Shown here piece by piece: positions 42,069 to 51,458 of a stretch of DNA of 64,000 nucleotides. The notes under the pieces are model-generated. The model was not told the origin of the DNA. It was given only the letters and a program-made list of their open reading frames with translations, and did no database searches. Origin of the DNA: Tatumella punctata (GTDB taxonomy: Bacteria > Pseudomonadota > Gammaproteobacteria > Enterobacterales > Enterobacteriaceae); the NCBI RefSeq assembly GCF_039523735.1, contig NZ_BAAAFW010000037.1, positions 1 to 64,000 on the forward strand. Direction: 5' to 3'. Every line of letters begins with the position of its first letter. Position 1 is the stretch's first letter. Made by a program: the position numbers and the translations under genes.

Positions 42069-42878
42069 TTAACCTGGTGTGTTACAGATGTCTGAAAGTC
42101 TGCGCGTCAGTGCCCCGGCATGATAAGTACGGTCATCAATCCTGATAACCGGAACCACCGGCATTAACGAATTACAGATAAATATTTCGTCAGCAGCCTG
42201 CAATATGCTGGCATCTTCGGCTACCGTCTGACAAGCATATCCCTGCTCTGCCAGAATACGAATAAGATAACGCCGCATTGTACCGTCCACACCGGCAGCG
42301 TCCACCCGCGGGGTAAATAATTCTTCGCCACAGCGCCAGAAAATATTGGCCGTACAGCATTCAACAATCCTTCCCTGATAATCCAGCACCAGTGCTTCAT
42401 CGACACCGGCACGGTCAATAAACTGGCGGATCATTACCTGCTCCAGACGGTTAAGATGTTTAATACCAGCCAGTGCCGGATTAAGTCCTAAACGTAACGG
42501 CGAAGTCGCCAGCGTAATGCCATTAATACGCCAGTCGTCATAATGCAGCGGGTAATCAGTCACAGAAATAATACGTCGTGGCTGCTGACAGCCGGCAGCA
42601 GAATATCCCCGCCCGCCCGACCCCCGGCTGATAACAACTTTCAGCACAGCGCGTTTTTTATCCCGCGCCAGCACCGACATTTCCTGTGCCATTTGCTGCC
42701 AGTCTGTGCAGGGAATAGCCAGCCGTTCACAGGCCTCACGCAGTCTTTGCAGGTGATCCCCGAGGCGCAGCACCTGACCATGGCTGATCAGTGCCGTAGT
42801 AAAACAGCCGTCACCGAACTGTAGCCCGCGGTCATTTGCCGGTACGCTGTCAGATTGCGTACCATTAATCAGCATCAT
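42069..42878 (-). CDS. pabC: Aminodeoxychorismate lyase PabC
   Basis: A 269-residue fold-type IV PLP enzyme that makes 4-aminobenzoate and pyruvate from aminodeoxychorismate, for folate. RGLQFGDGCFTT, KVVISRGSGGRGYS, the PLP lysine in AGIKHLNRLEQV, and DEALVLDYQGRIVECCTANIFW are intact. The start is at 42878 or at the second ATG (42875), both just after GGAGAGGAAG. Confidence 0.95.
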   Translation of the reverse strand: MMLINGTQSDSVPANDRGLQFGDGCFTTALISHGQVLRLGDHLQRLREACERLAIPCTDWQQMAQEMSVLARDKKRAVLKVVISRGSGGRGYSAAGCQQPRRIISVTDYPLHYDDWRINGITLATSPLRLGLNPALAGIKHLNRLEQVMIRQFIDRAGVDEALVLDYQGRIVECCTANIFWRCGEELFTPRVDAAGVDGTMRRYLIRILAEQGYACQTVAEDASILQAADEIFICNSLMPVVPVIRIDDRTYHAGALTRRLSDICNTPG

Positions 42879-42944
42879 CTTCCTCTCCTTATGCTTAGCG
42901 GCCGCCGGGGGATGACTGAACAGATTACCCCGTCCCACACGGGT

Positions 42945-42969
42945 AAAAAAAAGGCCCGCTTAGCGGGCC
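42945..42969 (-). terminator. fabF intrinsic terminator
   Basis: Stem GGCCCGC / GCGGGCC with a 3-base loop, followed on the minus strand by eight T. It is a textbook terminator 20 bases after fabF and separates it from pabC. Confidence 0.9.
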
Positions 42970-42988
42970 TGACTGAATAACCGACGGA

Positions 42989-44230
42989 TCAGATTTTACG
43001 GAAAATCACCGAGCCGTTGGTGCCACCGAAACCGAATGAATTACATAATACGTATTCCATTCCCTTCACCTGGCGGGCAGTATGAGGCACGAAGTCCAGA
43101 TCGCAGCCTTCATCCGGATTATCCAGATTGATGGTCGGTGGTATTGCCTGATCCCGCAAAGCAAGGACCGAGAAAATTGATTCCACAGCCCCGGCGGCAC
43201 CCAACAGGTGACCAGTCATCGACTTAGTGGAACTTACCATCACATTGTCAGCCACGGAACCAAACACTGACTTCACAGCCTGAGCTTCAGCTTTATCACC
43301 TGCCGGGGTAGAAGTACCGTGTGCATTGATATAACTAATCTGCTCTGCTGCCAGTCCGGCATCACGCAAGGCATTAACCATTGCCTGAGCAGCCCCGGCA
43401 CCGTTTTCCGGTGGTGAAGTCATGTGGTAGGCATCGCTGCTCATACCAAAACCAACTAATTCAGCATAGATTTTTGCGCCACGCTTTTTCGCATGTTCGT
43501 ACTCTTCAAGCACCACGATCCCGGCGCCATCACCCAGTACAAAACCGTCACGACCTTTATCCCACGGGCGGCTTGCACCCTGCGGGTCATCGTTACGGGT
43601 CGAAAGCGCCCTGGCAGCACCAAAGCCACCGACACCCAGCGGGGTACTGGCTTTTTCTGCGCCGCCCGCCAGCATGACATCTGCATCATCATAGGCAATC
43701 ATTCGGGCCGCATGACCAATATTGTGCACCCCTGAAGTACAGGCAGTGGCAATACTGATACTCGGACCTTTCAGGCCATACATAATGGTCAGATGTCCGG
43801 CCACCATATTTACAATGGTCGACGGGACGAAAAAAGGACTAATTTTACGCGGACCGCCTTTGGCTAACGAAGCATAGTTGTCTTCAATTAAGCCCAGACC
43901 GCCAATACCGGAACCGATAGCTGCGCCGATACGCGGGGCATTTTCTTCAGTGACAACCAGACCTGAGTCCTGCATCGCCTGAGCGCCCGCCGCTATTCCA
44001 TACTGAATGAAGATATCCATTTTGCGTTGTTCTTTACGCGAGATGATATCGTCACAATTAAAATCTTTGACCAGACCGGCAAACTGTGTTGCATAGGCAC
44101 TGGCATCAAAGTGGTCAATCATGCTGATGCCGCTCTGACCGGCAAGGAGAGCACTCCAGGTAGACTCTACGGTATTGCCGACAGGAGACAGCATGCCAAG
44201 ACCAGTCACAACTACACGACGCTTAGACAC
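42989..44230 (-). CDS. fabF: 3-oxoacyl-ACP synthase II
   Basis: A 413-residue condensing enzyme of type II fatty-acid synthesis that elongates acyl-ACP with malonyl-ACP, notably palmitoleoyl to cis-vaccenoyl, giving thermal control of membrane fluidity. The Cys-His-His triad is seen in ATACTSG (Cys ~164), NAHGTSTPAGD and MTGHLLGAAG. Length equals E. coli FabF. It follows acpP after a hairpin that may set the acpP:fabF ratio. Confidence 0.98.
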   Translation of the reverse strand: MSKRRVVVTGLGMLSPVGNTVESTWSALLAGQSGISMIDHFDASAYATQFAGLVKDFNCDDIISRKEQRKMDIFIQYGIAAGAQAMQDSGLVVTEENAPRIGAAIGSGIGGLGLIEDNYASLAKGGPRKISPFFVPSTIVNMVAGHLTIMYGLKGPSISIATACTSGVHNIGHAARMIAYDDADVMLAGGAEKASTPLGVGGFGAARALSTRNDDPQGASRPWDKGRDGFVLGDGAGIVVLEEYEHAKKRGAKIYAELVGFGMSSDAYHMTSPPENGAGAAQAMVNALRDAGLAAEQISYINAHGTSTPAGDKAEAQAVKSVFGSVADNVMVSSTKSMTGHLLGAAGAVESIFSVLALRDQAIPPTINLDNPDEGCDLDFVPHTARQVKGMEYVLCNSFGFGGTNGSVIFRKI

Positions 44231-44286
44231 GTTACTCCTCCAGGGAGGGGGATAAAAACAACACTAAGTGGGGCGGACATAAAACT

Positions 44287-44308
44287 CAGGCGGTCGAATG
44301 ACCGCCTG
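44287..44308 (-). terminator. acpP-fabF intergenic hairpin
   Basis: Perfect 9-bp stem CAGGCGGTC / GACCGCCTG with loop GAAT, 11 bases after the acpP stop, followed on the minus strand by AGTTTTATG. It is likely a partial terminator that lets acpP be made in excess over fabF. Confidence 0.75.
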
Positions 44309-44318
44309 ATAATATTCA

Positions 44319-44555
44319 TTAGCCCTGGTGGCTATTGATGTAGTCGATCGCTGCCTGAACGGTAGTGATTTTTTCAGCTTCTTCGTCTGGAATCTCAGTA
44401 TCAAACTCTTCTTCCAGAGCCATCACCAGCTCAACGGTGTCAAGAGAATCGGCACCCAGGTCTTCTACGAAAGAAGCAGAGTTGATCACTTCATCTTCTT
44501 TAACACCCAGCTGCTCAGCAATGATTTTCTTAACGCGTTGTTCGATATCGCTCAT
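44319..44555 (-). CDS. acpP: Acyl carrier protein
   Basis: A 78-residue acidic four-helix protein that carries growing acyl chains on 4'-phosphopantetheine. The attachment serine is in GADSLDTVELV. The sequence is almost that of E. coli ACP, with a Gly tail (NSHQG). It lies between fabG and fabF, with its own 150-base upstream gap, consistent with strong separate transcription. Confidence 0.99.
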   Translation of the reverse strand: MSDIEQRVKKIIAEQLGVKEDEVINSASFVEDLGADSLDTVELVMALEEEFDTEIPDEEAEKITTVQAAIDYINSHQG

Positions 44556-44708
44556 ACTATTTAATTTCCTATCAAAACTCGCTTTCGCGACGGTTTTCGT
44601 AGTGTATAAAATGTTGAAAAAGATGCAACTAAAACCAGTCTGGTCTAACCACGATTTGCTATATTTTGCATTTTATTGCACAAAAAAAGCAAATAAATTT
44701 CGCAGTTA

Positions 44709-45443
44709 TCAGACCATGTACATTCCGCCATTGACATGGAGGGTTTCACCAGTGATGTAACCCGCCTCATCAGAGGACAAAAATGCAACCGCATTAGCAA
44801 TATCCCCGGGGCCACCCAGACGGCCCGCAGGAACTTCTGCTAATATACCGGCACGCTGCTCTTCATTTAGTGCTCGCGTCATGTCCGTCTCAATAAAGCC
44901 CGGAGCCACAACGTTTACCGTAATACCACGTGACGCAACTTCGCGCGCCAGTGATTTGCTAAAACCAATCAAACCCGCTTTTGCTGCCGCGTAGTTTGCC
45001 TGGCCCGCATTACCCATTGTTCCAACAACTGAACCAATGGTAATGATCCTTCCGCTGCGTTTTTTCATCATAGCACGCAATACGGCTTTAGACAGTCTGA
45101 ACACAGAGGTCAGATTAGTCTCCATGATATCCTGCCATTCGTCATCTTTCATACGCATTAACAGATTATCACGGGTAACCCCGGCATTATTCACCAAAAT
45201 ATCAATTTCGCCAAATTCTGCACGGATGTTTTTTAATACTGACTCGACAGAATCGACATCAGTCACGTTCAGGGCCATACCCTTACCGTGGGTTCCGAGA
45301 TAAGCACTGATATCAGCAGCACCTTTATCACTGGTGGCGGTACCGATAACTGTTGCACCATGGGCAGCCAGTTTCTCAGCGATTGCTTTACCAATTCCAC
45401 GGCTCGCACCGGTGACCAGCGCAATTTTACCATTGAAGTCCAT
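44709..45443 (-). CDS. fabG: 3-oxoacyl-ACP reductase
   Basis: A 244-residue short-chain dehydrogenase that performs the first NADPH-dependent reduction in each fatty-acid elongation cycle. Cofactor motif TGASRGIGKAIA, NNAGVTRDNLLMRM, and the Ser-Tyr-Lys active site (IGSVVGTMGNAGQANYAAAKAG) are intact. It is ten bases after fabD in the fab cluster. Confidence 0.98.
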   Translation of the reverse strand: MDFNGKIALVTGASRGIGKAIAEKLAAHGATVIGTATSDKGAADISAYLGTHGKGMALNVTDVDSVESVLKNIRAEFGEIDILVNNAGVTRDNLLMRMKDDEWQDIMETNLTSVFRLSKAVLRAMMKKRSGRIITIGSVVGTMGNAGQANYAAAKAGLIGFSKSLAREVASRGITVNVVAPGFIETDMTRALNEEQRAGILAEVPAGRLGGPGDIANAVAFLSSDEAGYITGETLHVNGGMYMV

Positions 45444-45453
45444 GATTATCCTC

Positions 45454-46386
45454 TTATTCTTGTGTCAGGGCCGCATTTAACGACGCTGCATCATTCACTG
45501 CTACCGCAGTCAATGAGTCGGCAATGCGCTTAGTCAGCCCGGTCAGTACTTTACCAGGCCCCGCTTCCACCAACTGGCTGACGCCACGGGAAGCAATAAA
45601 TTGCACGCTCTCGGTCCAGCGGACCGGGCTGTAAAGCTGACGAACCAGCGCATCACGGATAGCCGCTGGTTGTTGTTCACATTGTACATCGACATTATTA
45701 ACTACCGGCAGTTGCGGGGTATTAAATGTCAGTTCTTCCAGCGCAACTGCCAGTTTATCGGCGGCCGGCTTCATTAGAGCACAGTGTGACGGTACGCTGA
45801 CCGGCAGGGGCAGTGCACGTTTTGCACCGGCAGCTTTACAGGCAACACCGGCACGTTCAACCGCTTCTTTATTACCGGCAATAACTACCTGGCCGGGTGA
45901 ATTAAAGTTTACCGGAGAAACAACCTGGCCCTGAGCACTTTCTTCACAGACTTTACGGATAGCATCATCATCCAGGCCAATGATCGCCTGCATGGCGCCG
46001 GTTCCCTCAGGAACGGCTTCCTGCATCAGTTTACCGCGTAATTCGACCAGACGTACGGCGTCAGCAAAATCCAGCACGCCGGCACAGACCAGTGCGGAAT
46101 ACTCACCCAGGCTGTGTCCTGCCAGCAGTTCAGGTGTTTTACCGCCCTGCTGTATCCAGACACGATAAATAGCCACTGACGCGGCCAGCAATGCCGGCTG
46201 TGTCTGCCAGGTTTTATTCAGTTCCTCAGCAGGTCCCTGCTGGACCAATTGCCATAAGTCATAACCCAGTGCAGCGGAGGCCTCAGCAAACGTCTCCTGC
46301 ACTAACGGAAAGTGTTCCGCCAGGTCAGCCAGCATGCCAACGGTCTGTGAACCCTGACCAGGGAATACAATTGCAAATTGTGTCAT
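45454..46386 (-). CDS. fabD: Malonyl-CoA:ACP transacylase
   Basis: A 310-residue enzyme that transfers malonyl groups from CoA to ACP. The nucleophile is in GHSLGEYSA (Ser ~92); FPGQGSQTVGM forms the oxyanion region, Arg in LRGKLMQ and His in VPSHCALM complete the site. Placed between fabH and fabG as in E. coli. Confidence 0.98.
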   Translation of the reverse strand: MTQFAIVFPGQGSQTVGMLADLAEHFPLVQETFAEASAALGYDLWQLVQQGPAEELNKTWQTQPALLAASVAIYRVWIQQGGKTPELLAGHSLGEYSALVCAGVLDFADAVRLVELRGKLMQEAVPEGTGAMQAIIGLDDDAIRKVCEESAQGQVVSPVNFNSPGQVVIAGNKEAVERAGVACKAAGAKRALPLPVSVPSHCALMKPAADKLAVALEELTFNTPQLPVVNNVDVQCEQQPAAIRDALVRQLYSPVRWTESVQFIASRGVSQLVEAGPGKVLTGLTKRIADSLTAVAVNDAASLNAALTQE

Positions 46387-46402
46387 TTCCAGTTCCTGTC
46401 AA

Positions 46403-47356
46403 TCAAAAACGAACTAACGCCGAACCCCAGGTGAAACCACCACCAAAAGCTTCCAGCAGCACTAAGTGTCCTGGCTGAATACGGCCATCACGTACTGCTT
46501 CATCCAGGGCTGTCGGTACTGATGCCGCTGAGGTATTTCCGTGACGATCCAGCGTAACAACCACTTTATCCATACCCATCCCCAGCTTTCTGGCGGTGGC
46601 ATTGATGATCCGTAAATTCGCCTGATGTGGCACCAGCCAGTCAAGTTCCTGACGGTCAATATTATTCGCCGTCAGCGTTTCATCAACAATATGGGCCAGT
46701 TCAGTCACTGCCACTTTAAAAACTTCGTTACCGGCCATGGTGAGATAAGCTGCACTTTCCTGATGAGCACGATCCTGGTAAGGCAGGCTCAGCAACTGTC
46801 CATAACTTCCGTCGGCATGCAGATGGGTGGAAATAATCCCCGGTTGCTCGCTTTGTCCGATAACCACTGCCCCCGCGCCGTCACCGAATAAAATCAGTGT
46901 GCCGCGGTCTTCCGGATCAAGGGTGCGAGACAAGGTATCAGACCCGATCACCAGCGCATGTCTGACCGCTCCACTTTTAACATATTGATCAGCAACGCTC
47001 AGTGCGTAGGTAAACCCCGCACAAGCCGCAGCCAGATCAAATGCAGCACAGTCTTTAATACCCAGCTGTTGCTGGATCATACAGGCTGAGCTTGGGAACG
47101 CATGTGAGGAAGACGTCGTTGCGACAATAATCAGACCGATGTCTGTCGCCGCAATACCTGCCATCTCCAGTGCATTTTTCGCCGCAGTGAATCCCATGGT
47201 GGCAACTGTTTCATCCGCTGCCGCAATACGACGCTGATGAATGCCTGTCCGGGTGACAATCCACTCGTCGGAGGTGTCTACCATTTTTTCCAGATCGGCA
47301 TTACTGCGGATCTGTTCAGGCAGATAGCTGCCGGTACCAATTATTTTGCTAAACAT
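46403..47356 (-). CDS. fabH: 3-oxoacyl-ACP synthase III
   Basis: A 317-residue condensing enzyme that starts fatty-acid synthesis from acetyl-CoA and malonyl-ACP. The Cys-His-Asn triad is in AAACAGFTYAL (Cys112), VPHQANLRI (His ~244) and RHGNTSAAS (Asn ~274). It starts directly at the plsX stop, suggesting co-translation. Confidence 0.98.
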   Translation of the reverse strand: MFSKIIGTGSYLPEQIRSNADLEKMVDTSDEWIVTRTGIHQRRIAAADETVATMGFTAAKNALEMAGIAATDIGLIIVATTSSSHAFPSSACMIQQQLGIKDCAAFDLAAACAGFTYALSVADQYVKSGAVRHALVIGSDTLSRTLDPEDRGTLILFGDGAGAVVIGQSEQPGIISTHLHADGSYGQLLSLPYQDRAHQESAAYLTMAGNEVFKVAVTELAHIVDETLTANNIDRQELDWLVPHQANLRIINATARKLGMGMDKVVVTLDRHGNTSAASVPTALDEAVRDGRIQPGHLVLLEAFGGGFTWGSALVRF

Positions 47357-48397
47357 CTAGGCTATGTCACTCCTGGCTAGTACTGTATCAAGCCGAACCG
47401 AAATTTTTTCAGGGATATTACGGACTACCGCCTGAATCGCGTGTTCGATGGCAACTGCGAAGGCTCGCTCACTTGCGGCACCATGACTCTTAATGACAAT
47501 TCCCGGCAATCCCAGCAGGGATGCACCGTTATACTGATCGGGGTCGATTTCGCCAAAACGCTTCATCAGACGTCCTTTCATACTGCGAACAACCAGGTGA
47601 CGCCACCATGATCGCTTCATTGTCTTTTCCGGCCCTGTCATCAGGTTCAGAAATGTGTTTATAACGCCTTCCATGGTTTTTAATGAGACATTTCCTGCGA
47701 AGCCATCACAGACTAATACATCTGTCTTACCGGTCAGTAAGTCACTGCCTTCAAGGAACCCCGTGTAATTTATCTGTTCAGTGGATTGCAATATTTTTGC
47801 AGCATCACGAACATGTTCCGGGCCTTTACAGGCTTCCTGACCAATGTTGAGTAAAGCAACACGGGGGGCGGATATTCCCAGCACTTCTTCCGCCATCACC
47901 GCACCCATTAACGCAAACTGCACTAACATTGTAGTGTCAGCGCTGGCATTTGCACCTAAATCAAGTAACAAAGTATGCCCGCGATGAATATGGGGTACCG
48001 CTGAAACCAGTGCCGGACGTTTAATACCGTCCAGCGGTCGTAACAATAATGTCGCCAGCCCCATCAGCACACCGGTATTACCGGCGCTCACACAGGCCGA
48101 TGCGCGGCCTTCTTTTAACAGTTCGAGGGCAATCCGCATCGAAGAACCCTGGCTATGACGAATCGCCCCGGAAGGCACTGCATCACTGGCAATAACTGAC
48201 TCAGCAGGAATAATGGTTACCCGCTTATATAATGAGGAGTCCGCTCTGGCTAGTAATGGCTGAATTTCGTCGGGATAGCCGACTAAAAGAAGTTCAAGTT
48301 GCGAATGTGAGGCCAGTGCCTGCAATGCAGCAGGCACCGTCACGGAGGGACCGAAATCCCCGCCCATAGCATCAACTGCCAGGGTCAAACGTGTCAA
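47357..48397 (-). CDS. plsX: Phosphate acyltransferase PlsX
   Basis: A 346-residue peripheral membrane enzyme that converts acyl-ACP to acyl-phosphate for phospholipid synthesis. AVDAMGGDFGPSVTVPAA at the N-terminus, SAGNTGVLMGLA, LDLGANAS and VCDGFAGNVSLKT are family motifs. It lies 27 bases downstream of rpmF, forming the classical rpmF-plsX-fab operon. Confidence 0.97.
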   Translation of the reverse strand: MTRLTLAVDAMGGDFGPSVTVPAALQALASHSQLELLLVGYPDEIQPLLARADSSLYKRVTIIPAESVIASDAVPSGAIRHSQGSSMRIALELLKEGRASACVSAGNTGVLMGLATLLLRPLDGIKRPALVSAVPHIHRGHTLLLDLGANASADTTMLVQFALMGAVMAEEVLGISAPRVALLNIGQEACKGPEHVRDAAKILQSTEQINYTGFLEGSDLLTGKTDVLVCDGFAGNVSLKTMEGVINTFLNLMTGPEKTMKRSWWRHLVVRSMKGRLMKRFGEIDPDQYNGASLLGLPGIVIKSHGAASERAFAVAIEHAIQAVVRNIPEKISVRLDTVLARSDIA

Positions 48398-48424
48398 AGT
48401 AACGCCTTGCGTCGCAGCAAGAAA

Positions 48425-48595
48425 TTACTTAGTAATGACCTTACGACCACGGTAGTAACCGTCGGCAGTCATGTGGTGACGCAGATGAGTTTCACCAGAA
48501 ACTTTATCTACTGACAGGGTGGTCGTGGTCAGCGCATCGTGAGAACGGCGCATACCACGCTTAGAACGGGTGGGTTTATTCTGTTGTACGGCCAT
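48425..48595 (-). CDS. rpmF: 50S ribosomal protein L32
   Basis: A 56-residue protein starting MAVQQNKPTRSKRGMRRSHD and ending YYRGRKVITK, nearly identical in plan to E. coli L32 (57 residues) but one residue shorter in the ALTTTTLSV stretch. Stop TAA at 48425-48427. It lies between yceD and plsX as in other enterobacteria. The family's zinc-binding cysteines are absent, as in E. coli. Confidence 0.97.
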   Translation of the reverse strand: MAVQQNKPTRSKRGMRRSHDALTTTTLSVDKVSGETHLRHHMTADGYYRGRKVITK

Positions 48596-48609
48596 GGACC
48601 TTACTCCTA

Positions 48610-49131
48610 TTACTTACGCTTTAAACTGGCTAATACGGCAAACGGGTTTGGTTTCTCGGCCTCTGCAGGCAGTTCACCAAACACCATATCCGCGTCGGAC
48701 ACTTCACAGTGTTCAGAATCATGCACCGGAACGACAGGTAACGCGAGGATAATTTCATCCTCAATTACTGCAAGCAAATCAACTTCGCCATACTCATCGA
48801 CTTCAACTGGCTCGTAACCTTCCGGTAGCGCCTCCGCCTGCTCGTCATTACGCACAGGACTGAAGATATAGCTTACGTGTACAGCATGCGGGAAAGGCTG
48901 ATTGCAACGCTGACAGCGCAGGGTGACCTGAACACTGGCCGTCCCCTTCAGCACCGCAAGGCGCTGACTGTCAATTGCAAACGACATTTCACATTCTACA
49001 TCACTGTCCACACTCACAACTGAGGCCGCAATCCGTTCTGTAAGCTCAGGAGTATACACACCATGATAATCAAGGCGTTTCTGGGCAGAACGAAGCAGAT
49101 CCAGTGTCAGGGGTAATTTTACCTTTTGCAT
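48610..49131 (-). CDS. yceD: YceD, 23S rRNA accumulation protein
   Basis: A 173-residue DUF177 protein. The family is needed for normal 23S rRNA accumulation in bacteria and plants. A CxxC pair (LRCQRCNQPF, ~75-83) may bind metal; an acidic region (EPVEVDEYGEVDLLAVIEDEIILALP) and the tail ending NPFAVLASLKRK are characteristic. It is transcribed with rpmF, 14 bases downstream. Confidence 0.94.
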   Translation of the reverse strand: MQKVKLPLTLDLLRSAQKRLDYHGVYTPELTERIAASVVSVDSDVECEMSFAIDSQRLAVLKGTASVQVTLRCQRCNQPFPHAVHVSYIFSPVRNDEQAEALPEGYEPVEVDEYGEVDLLAVIEDEIILALPVVPVHDSEHCEVSDADMVFGELPAEAEKPNPFAVLASLKRK

Positions 49132-49272
49132 AGGGCGCGCATATTAACTTTGTAATCTCAGAGAGTCAAAGAAAAAGGCCGGATTACGGCATCTTTCACC
49201 CAATATTCGCATCTGTAGCGGAGGATAGTTTAAAATGACTGCGTTCAATTCGCTATAGATTATGAAAAAAAT

Positions 49273-49863
49273 ATGAAACAACATTTACTGCTTGCATCAT
49301 CTTCTCCGTTTCGCCAGTCACTGCTTGCCAGACTGAAGCTGCCCTTCGATGCGGTTGCCCCGGAAATTGATGAATCGGCCCTGCCCGCCGAAACCGCGGC
49401 GCAACTGGTGGTCAGACTGGCAAAACAGAAAGCACTGGCACTGGCCGGACAGTACCCGCACAGCTTAATTATCGGTTCGGATCAGGTATGTGTACTGAAC
49501 AACTGCTTAACAGGTAAGCCTCATACGATGGCGCGCGCGCGACAGCAGTTACGTGCGGCCAGTGGCAACCGGGTGGTGTTTTATACCGGTCTGGCGCTGT
49601 ACTGTGCCCGCCGTCAGAAATTCTGGTCCTGCTGCGAAACGTTCGACGTCAGCTTTCGTCACTTATCGGACCAGGAAATCAACGCATACCTGGAAAAAGA
49701 GCAGCCTCTCAATTGCGCCGGCAGCTTTAAATCTGAGGGGCTGGGCATTACGCTGTTTGAATCATTGCAGGGACGTGACCCGAATACACTGGTTGGCCTG
49801 CCGTTAATTGCTCTGTGTGATTTCCTGCGGGAAGCCGGCGCTGACCCGCTGACCGACGACTGA
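49273..49863 (+). CDS. yceF: 7-methyl-GTP pyrophosphatase YceF (Maf family)
   Basis: A 196-residue Maf-family nucleotide pyrophosphatase thought to remove modified nucleotides such as m7GTP. The phosphate loop LLASSSPFRQSLL is at residues 5-17, the catalytic acid in IGSDQVCVL, and KSEGLGITLFESLQGRDPNTLVGLP is the family C-terminal block. It is divergent from yceD and convergent with rluC. Confidence 0.94.
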   Translation: MKQHLLLASSSPFRQSLLARLKLPFDAVAPEIDESALPAETAAQLVVRLAKQKALALAGQYPHSLIIGSDQVCVLNNCLTGKPHTMARARQQLRAASGNRVVFYTGLALYCARRQKFWSCCETFDVSFRHLSDQEINAYLEKEQPLNCAGSFKSEGLGITLFESLQGRDPNTLVGLPLIALCDFLREAGADPLTDD

Positions 49864-49886
49864 ATCACCGGCCAGGCGCGGATAAA

Positions 49887-49911
49887 GGGGGAGTCGCTGC
49901 GGCACTCCCCC
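49887..49911. terminator. yceF/rluC shared terminator hairpin
   Basis: Perfect 8-bp stem GGGGGAGT / ACTCCCCC with a 9-base loop between the convergent yceF and rluC genes. Confidence 0.7.
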
Positions 49912-49939
49912 CCGGCGCTGTTTCTGTCAGCCGCCAGGA

Positions 49940-50896
49940 TCAGCTTTTTTGCTGACGAAGACGGGTCAGGCAACGACGCAGTTTCTCATCCATCGGTGCC
50001 TCCAGACGCAGCGTTTCTCCGGTACCGGGATGGGTAAAGGTGATCGCCGCAGCATGCAGAAATAACCGGTCCAGTCCGCTGCCGGTCAGTTGCTGATCAA
50101 ACGCCCTGTCACCATAACGGTCATCAAAAGCAATCGGATGGTCGGCATGCAGGGTGTGCACACGTATCTGATGGGTGCGGCCCGTGACAGGACTGGCTTT
50201 GACCAGGCTGGCAAAGGCATAGCGTTCTTCAACTTTGAAGCGGGTTTCTGATGGCTTACCCTCGGCACTGACCCGCACTACCCGCTCACCGCTTTGTAAA
50301 ATATTTTTCAGTAATGGTGCTTTGACTGATTTAACGTGCGATGGCCACTGGCCCCGGACCAGAGCCAGATAGTCTTTCTGCATCCCTTTTTCACGTAACT
50401 GTTCATGCAGTGAGCGCAGAGCAGACCGCTTTTTGGCAACCAGCAAGACTCCCGAAGTGTCCCTGTCCAGACGGTGTACCAGTTCGAGAAAGCGGGCTTC
50501 AGGTCGTAATGCTCTCAGCCCCTCAATAACACCAAAGCTCAGGCCGCTGCCACCATGCACCGCGGTACCGGAAGGCTTGTTAAGCACCAGGATGGCATCA
50601 TCTTCATAGATAACCGCCCGTTCCAGTTCAGCCACTTTGTCCAGTTTCGGTGAAACTTCTGCCGCTTCACGTTCAGAAACACGCACCGGCGGGACACGGA
50701 TTTCATCGCCGTCCAGCAGTTTATATTCGGGTTTAATGCGTTTCTTATTTACCCGCACCTCGCCCTTACGCAAAATACGGTAAATCATGCTCTTCGGCAC
50801 ACCTTTCAGGAAGGTGCGCAAAAAGTTATCAATACGTTGTCCGGCGTTTTCCGCCGTGATGGCGACAAACTGTACGCCGGGATTCTCATTTTTCAT
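49940..50896 (-). CDS. rluC: 23S rRNA pseudouridine(955/2504/2580) synthase RluC
   Basis: A 318-residue pseudouridine synthase. An N-terminal S4 RNA-binding domain (~18-75, RIDNFLRTFLKGVPKSMIYRILRKGEVRVNKK) precedes the catalytic domain with HRLDRDTSGVLLVAKK (catalytic Asp) and TGRTHQIRVH. It is divergent from rne across a long leader region, the conserved arrangement. Confidence 0.97.
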   Translation of the reverse strand: MKNENPGVQFVAITAENAGQRIDNFLRTFLKGVPKSMIYRILRKGEVRVNKKRIKPEYKLLDGDEIRVPPVRVSEREAAEVSPKLDKVAELERAVIYEDDAILVLNKPSGTAVHGGSGLSFGVIEGLRALRPEARFLELVHRLDRDTSGVLLVAKKRSALRSLHEQLREKGMQKDYLALVRGQWPSHVKSVKAPLLKNILQSGERVVRVSAEGKPSETRFKVEERYAFASLVKASPVTGRTHQIRVHTLHADHPIAFDDRYGDRAFDQQLTGSGLDRLFLHAAAITFTHPGTGETLRLEAPMDEKLRRCLTRLRQQKS

Positions 50897-51458
50897 GGCG
50901 CTGATTGTAATAGAGAGTTATCACCCGGTGCCACCTATTTGTCATTTCCCCTGCCTCTTACTGGTGGCGAAGCCAGCAAAGCGCAGTCTTTTTAAACAAT
51001 CTCTGGTGGTGGTCATCCGGAAGATCAAATAAATAACAAATAAAGTGATCGTAGCAGTGAAAGTCACCTTGCTATATTAAGGCGAGCAATGGAATAATGC
51101 TCGGGTATCTTTGCCGGGAACGCCCGGGACAAGATCGTGTAACAAGAATTTTTGCCGGATTAAACAGACACGCAGCAATGGCATAAGACGTAATGTTATA
51201 TCAGGCACATAGCGGGCTGCGGGTTGTAGCCTGGACGTAGTGGGGTGTTCATATCACTGCCTTTATAGTGGGTTTCTCCTCATCTGGTCGCGGTTTCGTT
51301 TTGAAATCTCACCTCCGACATTTTTTGCGCTCCTTTAGCGATCGACAGCCGTGAGGCTGACGTGATTGCAATAAGCCACGGAGCCATCGGTTAATCGTCG
51401 TCCAGGGCAATGATGCCCGCAGCTGAGTCACTTATGAAAAAATGACGAGTACCTATAA
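50897..51458 (+). promoter_or_regulatory. rluC-rne intergenic region with long rne 5' leader
   Basis: 562 bases without a gene. In E. coli, rne has a ~360-base leader (rne5) whose hairpins let RNase E cleave its own mRNA. Here the stretch from about 51170 includes the conserved-looking GCGGGCTGCGGGTTGTAGCC and further hairpin-prone GC blocks such as GACAGCCGTGAGGCTGACGTG. A possible -10 TATATT is at 51072-51077. The rluC promoter also lies here, on the other strand. Exact elements were not resolved. Confidence 0.65.
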
